64,000 bases of DNA from CAIVAT01 sp964473485 (GCA_964473485.1 CAYYPH010000002.1:124001-188000); one strand, 5' to 3'; numbered from the stretch's first letter, positions 16,107-25,755 are shown. Notes: a model not told the origin generated them from the sequence alone. Numbers and translations: made by a program.

Positions 16107-19100
16107 ATGGTTGAAAATAAGAACGACAAAACTGGAACCTATTTTGATTCGATAAATGATAAGACCGAAACCTATGGTCTTAGCGATGATCTAAAAACGG
16201 AAACCTACAAAACGAAACAGGACGAGACAGTTGCGTATTCGAACTTAAAACAAAACGTTTTAAGCTCAAAGGAGCATGGGCTAGGGATTGGTGATAAACT
16301 CACATTGTGCAAAAAAGATTATGTAATTGTCGGCATCATTTCTGAAGGAACCGGTGAAGCTGTTATTTATAAGGTTGAAGACCAGACCAAAAAACCTTTT
16401 GTCTTGAAACTCTACTTTGAATTCAATAATGTAAAGGAAGAACCAAACCCTGAAACACTTAAACGAATTAAAGAGATTAATGATCCTGATATTCTAAAAT
16501 TGCATGACTTTGGTGTAGGAACGGGAAAGTATAATGGGAAGTATTGTTTTGAAATTTCTGACTTTGCAGAAGGTGGAGATTTATTCACTGTCAGTGATTT
16601 CAATCAAAAATACACACCTAATTTTATTGAAACAAGGGTTATTCCGGAAATATTTAACGGTTTAAAAAAATTACATGATTATAAAATATACCATTGTGAT
16701 CTAAAACCGAGCAACATTTTTTTTAAAGATCTTGATCAAACTGATCTTATTATTGGTGATTATGGTTCGGCAAAAGCTTACGACCTTGATTCTATGGGTG
16801 AGTTTGTTATATCGACCGTTGTAAAAGGGACTGACTTTTACAGGGCTCCCGAACAAGCAAACCGTATTATTTCCGAGAAGAATGATTATTACTCAATTGG
16901 CAAGATACTATTGCATTTGCTTTACCCTGAAGATGTTTGCCTTGAAAATAATCATTACTCTATTGACAAGAAAAAAGCTGATCAAATAACATTACGACAG
17001 TTGGAAGGCGTTCAAATAATAAATGATTTCAATCCTTCTTATGGTAGATTGAATTCACTAATTGCTGGACTAACTCTAAATAACCCTAAACTTAGATGGG
17101 GAAAAACAGAAATTGAAAAATGGTCTAAAGGAGAAGATGTCGAGGTACAGTATACAAAAACTGAAATCATTACTGTACAAACGGTTAAACTTCCCTATGC
17201 AATAATTAAAACTGATTTGGATTTTATCAATGTTATGGATAATCAATCTACGTGGTGGGAGGATCTATTTGAAGATGTTGATACTTATCAGGCCTTGAAA
17301 GGATGGTTGGGTAGTTACAAAGATATTGCTACCCGAAAAATCTTTGATAATATGATCGATTTTTATAAACCCTATGGAAAAGATTTTGTAAAAGAAGCTG
17401 CAATCAGGTTCTTTCAACCAGACAGGGATATTACCATTGATATGAACTCATTTAACTTCTTTCATTCATCAGATATTACTAAGGATGTAGAATCGTATAT
17501 CTTAAAATTGGATGAGATTTGGAAATTTACGAGTCTACCTAAAATTCGATTTTATATTTTTCAGCTTGAGTTTTCTCTGCGTCAATTAGAAATGCAAGCA
17601 AAAAAAGCACAACAAAACACTGTGAGTTCATTAATTGTCAAACTATATTCTCATTTTAGTTTAGTTCCGAAACAATTTGAGAATTTTAAAACAGAAATTC
17701 AATCAAAGATTAATGTTAAAGACGAACCTGAAACGTTACGATCTCTAATAAAGCTTTTTATTTTATTCAATCCAAAAAGAGCATTTAAAGACTTGCAGAA
17801 CAACTCAATACTTACAATAAATGATCTTGGATTATACTTTATTAAGAATGAAAAAGCATTTTCAAATAAATACATTGAAGTCGAAAAAGAAATTTTTCTT
17901 CAAAAAAAGGATCAGCCTTCCTGGATCAGAATGAATTTTGAAAATCTTGTCTTCGAGATATTTAAAAGTGATACTACAATACATGTTGAATTGCTCGATA
18001 TAGTGTGGGATAAAAAATTTGCACTTACTATAAAGTATAATATTAATAAATCATTACTTGAGTTTTTAAAACACAGAGGAATAGTTGACAAATCTCTAAA
18101 TTACCGAGTAACATCTGATTCACAAGACATTAATATCCATCCTTTCATTACACGCCACAGACTTTCAAGGCGTTTTCTGCACAGTATTGCTGACAAACAT
18201 AATTTTTCAATTTCATCAATTACCAATAATGATCTGGCTAAATTCAATAAAGAATTTCAACAAAAATTTAAAAAAACCATTAAATCACATTATCTTTTTA
18301 TTGTCATTTTTTTATCTGTAATCATCGGTTGTGTAATAGGTTATCTCGGATTATCATACCTTGATAAAATTTTTAATCCTCTGTTAGATTTTCCATTATT
18401 TCTGACACCACTCGATCTGGCTGTCAGTAGCATATCTTTCGGATTGTTATGCACTTTTCTTTTATTTTTCAAATATTTCTATCGATGTACTATTACTATC
18501 TTATTAGGTGTACCTCTAATCAGCTTCTTCGGTTTTACATTAGCGGATAAATTTGATGAAATTAACAAAATTACTAATTACCGCCATGAGTACTATATCA
18601 ATAATTTCAACATTAATGAATCTGGAAAAAAGCTGAAAATTGGAGCAAAAGACATATATGATGCTTTAAACAATAATAATTTTGGTAACGAATATACTAA
18701 AAACTTTACTTTTAAAATCGAGAAACAGTCTGTTAAAATTCAAGCAAAAATTCCAATAGTGGAAAGATCGTTTGTTGATCCAGGTTTTTTTGAAAGTTGG
18801 AGAACCCAATTTTCTGAGATTGATTATATCCGGGATGCTTATTTTTTTTGTGCAAATTTTAAATTGAAAGACATTGCTGAATTTAAGGACAATAATTATT
18901 ATCCATTGAAAATCAATTTTGATGCTTTAGTCTCCGATAATTATTATATGTCAAGATTCGGTTTACGGATTAACAGGTATGCATTCCTTTTCGACAAAAA
19001 TAGTATTGAATTTGGAGAATTAAGCGTTGAACCTACAATGGATGATTCAGATTATGAAAAGTCAAAATGGTGCTATTTAATCATTGAAACTAATAATAAA

Positions 19101-19676
19101 AATAGCTTTACGGAAGGATTTAAAACCTATAACTACCGAATTGATCGGCCGTATGGAGTCACTTGTCAGGCCTTACCTTTCAAATCCATTGTGAAAAAAA
19201 AACTAGAGAACATTTCTTCAGGCAAAGTTACATTTACAATTACTTTTCTTAAAGATAATGTGTCTATTGATATCAATTCCAAGCGAATATTTGTTTCGGA
19301 ATTAATTTGGAATTTGGATTATAATGATTTTAAAGATGAATTAATTCTATCATTTGAGCCAAAGGCAAATTTCAATATTTCGGAGATTACTCTATCCTCT
19401 TTAACCGAATATGGAAGATATGAAAGGCGTAATGACGGAAAGAATCACAGATATATTCCAATTCTTGCTCAAGTCGACACTGAATTTAAACTGATGAAGA
19501 ACCCAAATATTTCTTCCTCTGGCATTTATATACTTCAACCTGGAAGCGTACTAGAAATCTTATATTTGGAAAATGATTTTTATAAAGTTAAAGTTCCAAT
19601 AACAAATTTAATAGGGTATTGCAATATAAAAAATCTAAAAGATATTACATGGGATACAACCAAGGTAATAAAATAG
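16107..19676 (+). CDS. Large membrane Ser/Thr protein kinase with N-terminal T-x-T-Y repeats
   Basis: This is a 1189-residue protein. Residues 8-44 hold four repeats of ~11 residues with T-x-T-Y or T-V-A-Y cores (KTGTY, KTETY, KTETY, ETVAY). The kinase domain spans ~65-345: VLKLYF with the ATP-binding Lys101, HCDLKPSN at 196-203, DYG in place of DFG at 218-220, and GTDFYRAPEQ. Residues ~350-720 are an unrecognised helical region, ~728-818 hold several transmembrane helices, and the rest is a beta-rich region ending in an SH3-like segment (ILQPGSVLEILYLENDFYKV). The kinase therefore lies on one side of the membrane and the sensor-like tail on the other. Its neighbours, a PP2C phosphatase upstream and an FHA protein downstream, suggest a phospho-Thr relay. 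Confidence 0.88.
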   Translation: MVENKNDKTGTYFDSINDKTETYGLSDDLKTETYKTKQDETVAYSNLKQNVLSSKEHGLGIGDKLTLCKKDYVIVGIISEGTGEAVIYKVEDQTKKPFVLKLYFEFNNVKEEPNPETLKRIKEINDPDILKLHDFGVGTGKYNGKYCFEISDFAEGGDLFTVSDFNQKYTPNFIETRVIPEIFNGLKKLHDYKIYHCDLKPSNIFFKDLDQTDLIIGDYGSAKAYDLDSMGEFVISTVVKGTDFYRAPEQANRIISEKNDYYSIGKILLHLLYPEDVCLENNHYSIDKKKADQITLRQLEGVQIINDFNPSYGRLNSLIAGLTLNNPKLRWGKTEIEKWSKGEDVEVQYTKTEIITVQTVKLPYAIIKTDLDFINVMDNQSTWWEDLFEDVDTYQALKGWLGSYKDIATRKIFDNMIDFYKPYGKDFVKEAAIRFFQPDRDITIDMNSFNFFHSSDITKDVESYILKLDEIWKFTSLPKIRFYIFQLEFSLRQLEMQAKKAQQNTVSSLIVKLYSHFSLVPKQFENFKTEIQSKINVKDEPETLRSLIKLFILFNPKRAFKDLQNNSILTINDLGLYFIKNEKAFSNKYIEVEKEIFLQKKDQPSWIRMNFENLVFEIFKSDTTIHVELLDIVWDKKFALTIKYNINKSLLEFLKHRGIVDKSLNYRVTSDSQDINIHPFITRHRLSRRFLHSIADKHNFSISSITNNDLAKFNKEFQQKFKKTIKSHYLFIVIFLSVIIGCVIGYLGLSYLDKIFNPLLDFPLFLTPLDLAVSSISFGLLCTFLLFFKYFYRCTITILLGVPLISFFGFTLADKFDEINKITNYRHEYYINNFNINESGKKLKIGAKDIYDALNNNNFGNEYTKNFTFKIEKQSVKIQAKIPIVERSFVDPGFFESWRTQFSEIDYIRDAYFFCANFKLKDIAEFKDNNYYPLKINFDALVSDNYYMSRFGLRINRYAFLFDKNSIEFGELSVEPTMDDSDYEKSKWCYLIIETNNKNSFTEGFKTYNYRIDRPYGVTCQALPFKSIVKKKLENISSGKVTFTITFLKDNVSIDINSKRIFVSELIWNLDYNDFKDELILSFEPKANFNISEITLSSLTEYGRYERRNDGKNHRYIPILAQVDTEFKLMKNPNISSSGIYILQPGSVLEILYLENDFYKVKVPITNLIGYCNIKNLKDITWDTTKVIK

Positions 19677-19757
19677 ATTAATTAATTGGAATAAAATACA
19701 CTAATTTGGTAAAAGCTGCAACAAAAAATATGCATTTAAAAGTTTAACAAAAAATTA

Positions 19758-21311
19758 ATGTCTGGTCCTAAAGATTATTCGCCGCCCCCAAGTTATTCAA
19801 TGAAAGTATTCGATGGTAAATTGAATAACATATTTCATTTGCAAACAATTCTACAAAAGTTGTGCTCCGACATCGAAAGTATGCAAATATCCGATCCTTC
19901 TTTTAATATCATGATTGATTGCAAAGCTGAATTGCAAAAACATCAAAAACAAATCCTCCTTGGGCTACAAACTCTTGTATTTCATTATAATGGGAAGTTC
20001 GGCCAAGATACTTATAACAAGATAAATAATGAAATTGAATTAAGGATTTCCTCTTTAGCTAATATGATTCGTGAATGTGAATCAATTATAACAGAATTTG
20101 AAGGAAAGAAGGCAGATTACGAATGTTTTCAGTCATATATTAGTTTTTATGATAATACATATAACACATTTGAAAGTCTTAAACATCAGATTATAAATTA
20201 CTTGAATACGAATATTGAATCCTGTTCATCGGAGCTTCGAAGCGAGGCGATAAATGGAATTTCAGAAATCTTAATTACCATAGGTAAAGTAAACTTCGCT
20301 CAGGGATTCAAGTCGAGGATCTCAATTGAAAAACAGGCGTTAATTGAACATGTAATTGAAAAAGAAACTGCTGTTGACCGAATTCGCGCAGAAATAAGTA
20401 ATAAAATAATCGGCGAGGTTAGCTTAGCCGCCCTTGAACAGAAGTCCATTTCTGTTCCTGAAAATATTCCTACTCCTGAAATAATAGATATTAGACATAA
20501 GATTAAGCATCTTATGGCAAATTGTGAAGATAAAACAATAGGAAGTAAATACAAATTGGAATATGACAAGTTAATAAACATAAAGAGTTTACAGGATATC
20601 TACTTTTATAAAGAACTTCACGATTACATACTTAAAACAGAAAAAGTAAGAAAATATAAAGTAGAAATTAACCACTTACTTTCTGAAATTAATACCTTAA
20701 AAGTTCATCCTATACAAAAAAATGAAAAACAAAACCTGATAAATTGCTGTTTAGACCATTTAGGCAGCTCTTCCATTAGGCCAAATGTAACAACTGATAT
20801 AAAGAAAAAACTTGAACAACTAAAAAATCAACGCGATAAGCAATTTGAAGAAGATGAAATCAAACTCAAAGAACATATATTCCTTAAATCTCAGATTATT
20901 CACTGTTTACAAAATCAGGGCTATGAAGTAATGGCTGATCTTGAGGTAATTGATTTTGAAAAGGAAAATGATTTTCTCATTAAAATTAACAAACAAACCA
21001 ATTATTTGAATTTGAAATTCAGGGATGATAATTCGATTCATTACGTTTTTCAGATTCCTGAAAGCAAAGATGAATTAACGACTGATAAGAGGAACTTAAA
21101 ACTCCATGAAATGAAAGTAACATGTTCTGAGTTTAAAGCTGTTTTAAGTGACCTTGCTGCCATGGGACTTAACTTAAATCTGCAAAGTGAAAAACCTATT
21201 GATCATAACTCAATTGTATCGATAACGAAAAATCAAAAAGAGAAAATGAAGTCGGTCGAAAAGTTAAAACAAGTAAAACAAGAATTCAAAAAAAATTATT
21301 TAACTCATTAA
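19758..21311 (+). CDS. MSGPK-type coiled-coil protein
   Basis: This 517-residue soluble protein begins MSGPKDYSPPPSYSMKVF. The MSGPK start also occurs in coiled-coil proteins of predicted bacterial conflict systems, as I recall. The rest is mostly long charged helices (residues ~20-380) with no catalytic motif, followed by a small alpha/beta domain (DLEVIDFEKENDFLIKINKQ and LNLKFRDDNSIHYVFQIPES). It ends 3 bp before the AAA+ gene, so they are expected to be co-translated and may bind each other. I read it as a scaffold or adaptor. Confidence 0.65.
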   Translation: MSGPKDYSPPPSYSMKVFDGKLNNIFHLQTILQKLCSDIESMQISDPSFNIMIDCKAELQKHQKQILLGLQTLVFHYNGKFGQDTYNKINNEIELRISSLANMIRECESIITEFEGKKADYECFQSYISFYDNTYNTFESLKHQIINYLNTNIESCSSELRSEAINGISEILITIGKVNFAQGFKSRISIEKQALIEHVIEKETAVDRIRAEISNKIIGEVSLAALEQKSISVPENIPTPEIIDIRHKIKHLMANCEDKTIGSKYKLEYDKLINIKSLQDIYFYKELHDYILKTEKVRKYKVEINHLLSEINTLKVHPIQKNEKQNLINCCLDHLGSSSIRPNVTTDIKKKLEQLKNQRDKQFEEDEIKLKEHIFLKSQIIHCLQNQGYEVMADLEVIDFEKENDFLIKINKQTNYLNLKFRDDNSIHYVFQIPESKDELTTDKRNLKLHEMKVTCSEFKAVLSDLAAMGLNLNLQSEKPIDHNSIVSITKNQKEKMKSVEKLKQVKQEFKKNYLTH

Positions 21312-21314
21312 AGG

Positions 21315-23222
21315 ATGGCAACTAATAAAATATTTCCCAAATGGCTTCAGGAACTTAAGAGATTTCAGGCATTGAAATCGGAATTCTTTCTTTACGGAAA
21401 TGTTTATGACTGCTATTACTTTCCGGTAAACCATAAAGAAGTCCTGGAAGAACAATCGTTAACCTATGCAAAATTCAACAGTACCAAGGAATTGCTTGAA
21501 CAGTATCTGAGATCGGATGGTTTTGAAGTTGTCAGTTACTTTGACGTAATTGATGGCTTAATAATAACCTTAAACGATGGTTCAGAAAGCAAAGTCATCA
21601 ATGCAGAAGAGGTCGTTAAATTACTTTTTAAGGATGAAAAAAACTTCGATGTTAAGGATATTCAAGGGTACTTGAACGGGGCGAAAGCAAAATCTCCAAA
21701 GTTGGATGATGCCATTGGATTTTTTCGGGCTTTGGTTGGAAACACAACAAAGCTTTCGGCTGGGATAATAAATTTCGCCTCCCGGTTTACTTCAAATCCT
21801 AACGCACTTGAAGATGAAGCAAAACCAATATTCCTTAAGCTTTTAAAAGCAGCACAAGAATCCAAAGTATTCACAAACAAAGGAGAACAGCGTAACATAC
21901 TAATATTTATTTGTGATAAACTTAATGATATTCCGGCTTGGATACTGCTGGAAAATCCATTGACCAAGGGAATTGAAATTCAAAAGCCAAACCGGGAGGA
22001 GAGAATTCGTTTTTTTGAACATAGGAATAAGCATTTCTTCACTTCAGATTCTGAACCAAATTTACCTGAAGTGGCGAAAGCTTTTCCTGACCTCACAGAG
22101 AATTTTACAAACAGAGAACTTGAAAACCTGATCTCAATTTCAAAACAGGAGAAGCTCCATATTAACAGGATGAAAGAAATTATTGACTTATATAAATATG
22201 GAGTCAGAGAAAATCCTTGGGAAAAGATTGATCCTTCAAAGATTGAGAACGCAGAACAAGAATTGCGCAAAAGAGTTTTGGGACAAGACAAGGCAATTAA
22301 AAAAGCTGTCGAAATAATTCGCAGGTCGAACCTGGGACTTGATTCTATTGATAAAAAAAGACCATCAAATAGACCAAAAGGAGTTTTGTTTTTTGCCGGT
22401 CCTACCGGAACAGGGAAAACCGAATTAGCAAAATCATTGGCTGAATTGATTTTTAGTGATGAAGAAGCAATGATTCGCTTCGATATGAGCGAATACAACG
22501 ATAGTAATTCAGATGTTAAACTTATTGGCAGTCCCCCTGGGTATGTTGGTTATGAAGAGGGTGGTCAACTAACGGATGCCATTAGAAAAAAACCATTCAG
22601 CATTGTTTTATTTGATGAAATTGAAAAAGCACATCCAAAAATTTTTGACAAATTTCTCCAAATATTGGATGACGGAAGATTGACAGATGGGAAAGGTGAA
22701 ACTGTTTATTTTTCACAATCTTTAATTGTATTTACAAGTAATCTCGGAATCTTTAAAGAAGATGCAAACGGAGAGAGGGTTTTGAATGTATCGTATGGGG
22801 AAGCAGGGAAGAAAGGAGATAGCTATGAAGAAATGGAAGAAAAAATCATGAACGAAATTAAAAATTTCTTCGGGCGCAAATTAGGCAGGCCCGAAATATT
22901 CAATCGATTCGGCAACAATTTTATAGTATTCGATTTTATCAGATCAGAGGCTGCAAAAAAGATTGTAGACATAAATTTATCTATTATCAGAGATAATTTA
23001 GGAAAACTAAGAAATATTAATTTTGAATATGATGAATTATTTGTTTCGGAATTTCTTGACAAATGTGTGAAGATGAATCTTGAGAATGGCGGCAGGGGAA
23101 TTGTTAATAAAATTGAAGAACATGTAAAGAATGGATTGACGAATTTCATGTTCAAGACACAGAAAAAGAAAGATTTTACTGTCATACTCAAAGTAAAAGA
23201 CAATCAAATTATATTCGAATGA
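21315..23222 (+). CDS. ClpA/ClpB-like AAA+ ATPase with a degenerate first AAA domain
   Basis: This is a 635-residue protein. Residues ~10-300 resemble an AAA+ domain that has lost its Walker A (no GxxGxGKT), although a sensor-like segment NILIFICDKLNDIP and a lid-like region remain. Residues ~310-625 are a complete ClpA/B-type second AAA+ domain: LGQDKAIKKA, Walker A GPTGTGKT at 362-369, pore loop GSPPGYVGYEEGG with Tyr410, Walker B FDEIEKAHP, sensor 1 FTSN, and a C-terminal lid with GRPEIFNRF and GGRG. It lacks a ClpP-binding IGF/IGL-type loop that I can identify. The stop overlaps the next start by 4 nt (ATGA). It is likely an unfoldase or remodelling motor for the neighbouring proteins. 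Confidence 0.88.
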   Translation: MATNKIFPKWLQELKRFQALKSEFFLYGNVYDCYYFPVNHKEVLEEQSLTYAKFNSTKELLEQYLRSDGFEVVSYFDVIDGLIITLNDGSESKVINAEEVVKLLFKDEKNFDVKDIQGYLNGAKAKSPKLDDAIGFFRALVGNTTKLSAGIINFASRFTSNPNALEDEAKPIFLKLLKAAQESKVFTNKGEQRNILIFICDKLNDIPAWILLENPLTKGIEIQKPNREERIRFFEHRNKHFFTSDSEPNLPEVAKAFPDLTENFTNRELENLISISKQEKLHINRMKEIIDLYKYGVRENPWEKIDPSKIENAEQELRKRVLGQDKAIKKAVEIIRRSNLGLDSIDKKRPSNRPKGVLFFAGPTGTGKTELAKSLAELIFSDEEAMIRFDMSEYNDSNSDVKLIGSPPGYVGYEEGGQLTDAIRKKPFSIVLFDEIEKAHPKIFDKFLQILDDGRLTDGKGETVYFSQSLIVFTSNLGIFKEDANGERVLNVSYGEAGKKGDSYEEMEEKIMNEIKNFFGRKLGRPEIFNRFGNNFIVFDFIRSEAAKKIVDINLSIIRDNLGKLRNINFEYDELFVSEFLDKCVKMNLENGGRGIVNKIEEHVKNGLTNFMFKTQKKKDFTVILKVKDNQIIFE

Positions 23223-23836
23223 ATTGGCAACTAAATAAAATCCAGTATCCTGTGTATAATTTGGGTGAAGGTAGGCGAATTGGAATCTGGGTTCAGGGTT
23301 GTACTTTAAGGTGTAAGGGTTGTGTCAATAAAACTTTGTGGAGCAGGACTAAAGGTAAGAGTATCCCTGTGCTTGATCTATTCAACTGGATTTTTTCATT
23401 ACATCATGATTATAATGGAATTACAATTTCCGGAGGTGAACCATTTCAACAATATGAACAGCTTATTTCCTTCCTTCATATGATTAAGATGAAAACCTCG
23501 CTAAGTGTAAACACCTTTACAGGATACTATTTAAATGAATTGAACGAATTATTCCCCGATAGACTTTTTGTCAAGTATATCGATGATTTGATTGACGGCA
23601 GGTATATTGAATCCCAACATGAAAATAAGAACATTAAAGGTTCTTCAAATCAGACCCTTTACAAATTCATTAATGGAATTCCTTTTAAACAGGAAGAAAA
23701 TAATTTCACAAATAAATGGTCGATAAAAATTAGTGATGATAATCAAATTTATATGGCTGGGATTCCAAAAAAGGATGAGTTGCAGCAGTTAAGTGACAGA
23801 CTTGCAACATTTGGTATTTTGAAACATTTCAAATAA
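23219..23836 (+). CDS. NrdG-like radical SAM protein (4Fe-4S single-cluster type)
   Basis: This 205-residue protein has a radical SAM cluster motif GCTLRCKGCVNKTLW (CxxxCxxC) near residue 31 and the SGGE-type GGEP motif in ITISGGEPFQQ. The layout matches the activating enzymes NrdG and PflA, with a single [4Fe-4S] cluster and no SPASM extension. These normally generate a glycyl radical on a partner enzyme, but no glycyl radical enzyme gene is visible in this operon. It overlaps the AAA+ gene by 4 nt. The partner is unknown; candidates are the FHA protein, the AAA+ protein or a protein encoded elsewhere. Name used only by similarity. Confidence 0.8.
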   Translation: MNWQLNKIQYPVYNLGEGRRIGIWVQGCTLRCKGCVNKTLWSRTKGKSIPVLDLFNWIFSLHHDYNGITISGGEPFQQYEQLISFLHMIKMKTSLSVNTFTGYYLNELNELFPDRLFVKYIDDLIDGRYIESQHENKNIKGSSNQTLYKFINGIPFKQEENNFTNKWSIKISDDNQIYMAGIPKKDELQQLSDRLATFGILKHFK

Positions 23837-23847
23837 TAATAGTAAAC

Positions 23848-24474
23848 ATGTATAATTTCATTTGTGAAAATGATCATGACAATTTTTTCTCAGAAAAGAA
23901 AAATCAACCTTTCTGTTGTAGACAATGTTCAGTTGCCTTTGAAGAAGAAAGAGTTATTGAAGTTGAAACTACGGATGAACTGGAAGTGATTGGTCTTACT
24001 TTGATTTATCAGGCGGATCAAAAGCACATCGATATTCCACTTTGTGATAAAATCATTTTAGGGAGAGAACATTTTGGAGAAGAAGTCTTTTCTAATATTC
24101 AGTACAACGGAAAATTTGTGGTAAGCCGAAAACATTGCTCCATCGAATTCAAGGCTGGAAATTTTTATTTGCGAGATGAAAATTCTCTTAATGGTACATT
24201 CGTAGGGATTAATAAAATCAATTGCAAAGATTCACCAGGAATAATTGAGGATAACGGATTAGTCTTTATTGGCCGGGAACCGTTTCTCGTTAAGTTTAAC
24301 CGGAAAAAACTTGAAAAAGATAAATTATCCAGAGATTATATTAATGAACCTGATAAAAATATTGAAACAAATATCCTGTTTCGATGCAATGAATCGGGAT
24401 GTGGATATGAATCCATCTCGTTTGTTCCTGTATGCCCAAAGTGCACTACCTATAACAGTTTAATCAGAATCTGA
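23848..24474 (+). CDS. FHA-domain protein with zinc ribbons at both ends
   Basis: This is a 208-residue protein. The first ~30 residues carry Cys in FICENDHD and FCCRQC, a likely zinc ribbon. Residues ~60-145 are an FHA domain with the phospho-Thr pocket: ILGREHF (conserved Gly-Arg), VVSRKHCSIEF (Ser-Arg-Lys-His) and ENSLNGTFVG (Asn-Gly). The last ~30 residues hold a second zinc ribbon (RCNESGCGYES and CPKC). FHA domains read phosphothreonine, and the only Ser/Thr kinase in the window is four genes upstream, with threonine-rich repeats at its N-terminus. This protein is thus a likely readout of the kinase. Confidence 0.85.
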   Translation: MYNFICENDHDNFFSEKKNQPFCCRQCSVAFEEERVIEVETTDELEVIGLTLIYQADQKHIDIPLCDKIILGREHFGEEVFSNIQYNGKFVVSRKHCSIEFKAGNFYLRDENSLNGTFVGINKINCKDSPGIIEDNGLVFIGREPFLVKFNRKKLEKDKLSRDYINEPDKNIETNILFRCNESGCGYESISFVPVCPKCTTYNSLIRI

Positions 24475-24486
24475 ATTTGGAAAAAT

Positions 24487-24816
24487 ATGAGGATGAAAAC
24501 AATATTAAACATAGCCATGATCGTCACTGCTGTGCCTTCTGTGCTAAAAATAGCCATAGAAAACAAAATCAGTCCCGAAAATGCATTTTCATTATTATTG
24601 ATAACTGTTTTTTTTATAGCCGGCGGTAAACCAGTTATTAAATTAGCTGCTGCAATAGGAGGATTAGCAATGTTTGCAAAAGAAGTCACAGGGAATGATC
24701 CTGCGGCTGAAACTGCAATGTTTAGCAGTTTAGCAATATTATCAATCATGCTAATCGGCTATTATGTGATGTTCAGAGGAATATTTGGCGGGAAAAGAAA
24801 ACAGTCTGATGAATAG
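24487..24816 (+). CDS. Small integral membrane protein
   Basis: This 109-residue protein has about three hydrophobic helices (ILNIAMIVTAVPSVLKIAI, AFSLLLITVFFIAGG, SSLAILSIMLIGYYVMF) joined by short loops. It starts 12 bp after the FHA gene and is the last gene of the kinase/FHA operon before the second CFI-box protein. It might anchor the complex at the membrane. No family is recognised, and the order of helices is the only evidence. Confidence 0.55.
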   Translation: MRMKTILNIAMIVTAVPSVLKIAIENKISPENAFSLLLITVFFIAGGKPVIKLAAAIGGLAMFAKEVTGNDPAAETAMFSSLAILSIMLIGYYVMFRGIFGGKRKQSDE

Positions 24817-24891
24817 ATGTAAACGATTTGGGATTTTGTTGCAATTGTGCGATCACAAAAAATAAATCAACACATTAAACGAAACAAAATC

Positions 24892-25755
24892 ATGAAACAA
24901 GAAGAAATCATAGAACAACGTAAAAAAGAATTGTTGCTACGTGAAGAAAAGAAAGAACAAGAACTTATTAAGAAACAAAACGAACTACAATCAGCGAAGA
25001 AACTAGATGAATTATGGGATAGGTTATTGGAAGCCAATAAGAAACTCGATCCTGTTATCAGACTATCGACAAGAGTTAAATATAAAGGTAAAGACAGTGC
25101 AGATAATGAAGTACAAACAATAGGGCCGCTTTATAAATATAAGACGGGTGCTGAAATTATTTTTGACACAAGTCAGACTCCATGGTCTACAGGGATTAGG
25201 CTAACTAGCAAATATGGCATCTACGAGTCTGATAATAATATATTACCTGACAAGTTATTTGTCCATAATCACCATTGTAGTAGGGATAATAAAACGTGGT
25301 GTCCTTTAAGGATTGTTTATGATGTTGAAAAAATCAAGTTTATTGTTGAAATAGTGGAAGCAAGTAGCGATGGAGAAAACAATTGTACTGGGTTATATCG
25401 GAAAGATTATGAACTGAATATAGAGGATGTTGATGTTTTGTTAAACAATATTATTTGCGGTCAACTTTTATATAATGGTTTGAAAAGGTTGAAAAGCACT
25501 AAAGGTGGATGTTTTATTGCAACAGCGGTTTATGGTACTCCTTATTCTAACGAAGTGCTCGTTTTAAAGGAATTTAGAGACAACTGGTTGCTAAATTATT
25601 CTTTAGGAAGAGTCTTTGTCAGGTTTTATTATAAAGTTTCCCCACCTTTTGCTAATCAGATTGCTAAACAAAAGTATTTGAAAGAGATCACAAAGACGAT
25701 TTTAATAATTCCATTGATAACATTAGCCAATTATTTAAAAAGAAAGACAAACTAA
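24892..25755 (+). CDS. CFI-box C-terminal domain protein (copy 2)
   Basis: I chose ATG 24892 (MKQEEIIEQRKKELL); a GTG at 24847 would add an unlikely extension. The ~287-residue product starts with a highly charged coiled coil of about 50 residues, has an unrecognised middle domain with His/Cys (HNHHCSRDNKTWCPL), and ends in a CFI-box tail: CFIATAVYGTPYSNEV, EFRDNWLL, YYKVSPP and a hydrophobic helix. That tail is very close to the one ending the protein at 9335-10189, although the middle parts differ. The tail probably acts as a shared anchor or interaction tag. The gene follows the FHA/membrane-protein operon. Confidence 0.7.
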   Translation: MKQEEIIEQRKKELLLREEKKEQELIKKQNELQSAKKLDELWDRLLEANKKLDPVIRLSTRVKYKGKDSADNEVQTIGPLYKYKTGAEIIFDTSQTPWSTGIRLTSKYGIYESDNNILPDKLFVHNHHCSRDNKTWCPLRIVYDVEKIKFIVEIVEASSDGENNCTGLYRKDYELNIEDVDVLLNNIICGQLLYNGLKRLKSTKGGCFIATAVYGTPYSNEVLVLKEFRDNWLLNYSLGRVFVRFYYKVSPPFANQIAKQKYLKEITKTILIIPLITLANYLKRKTN

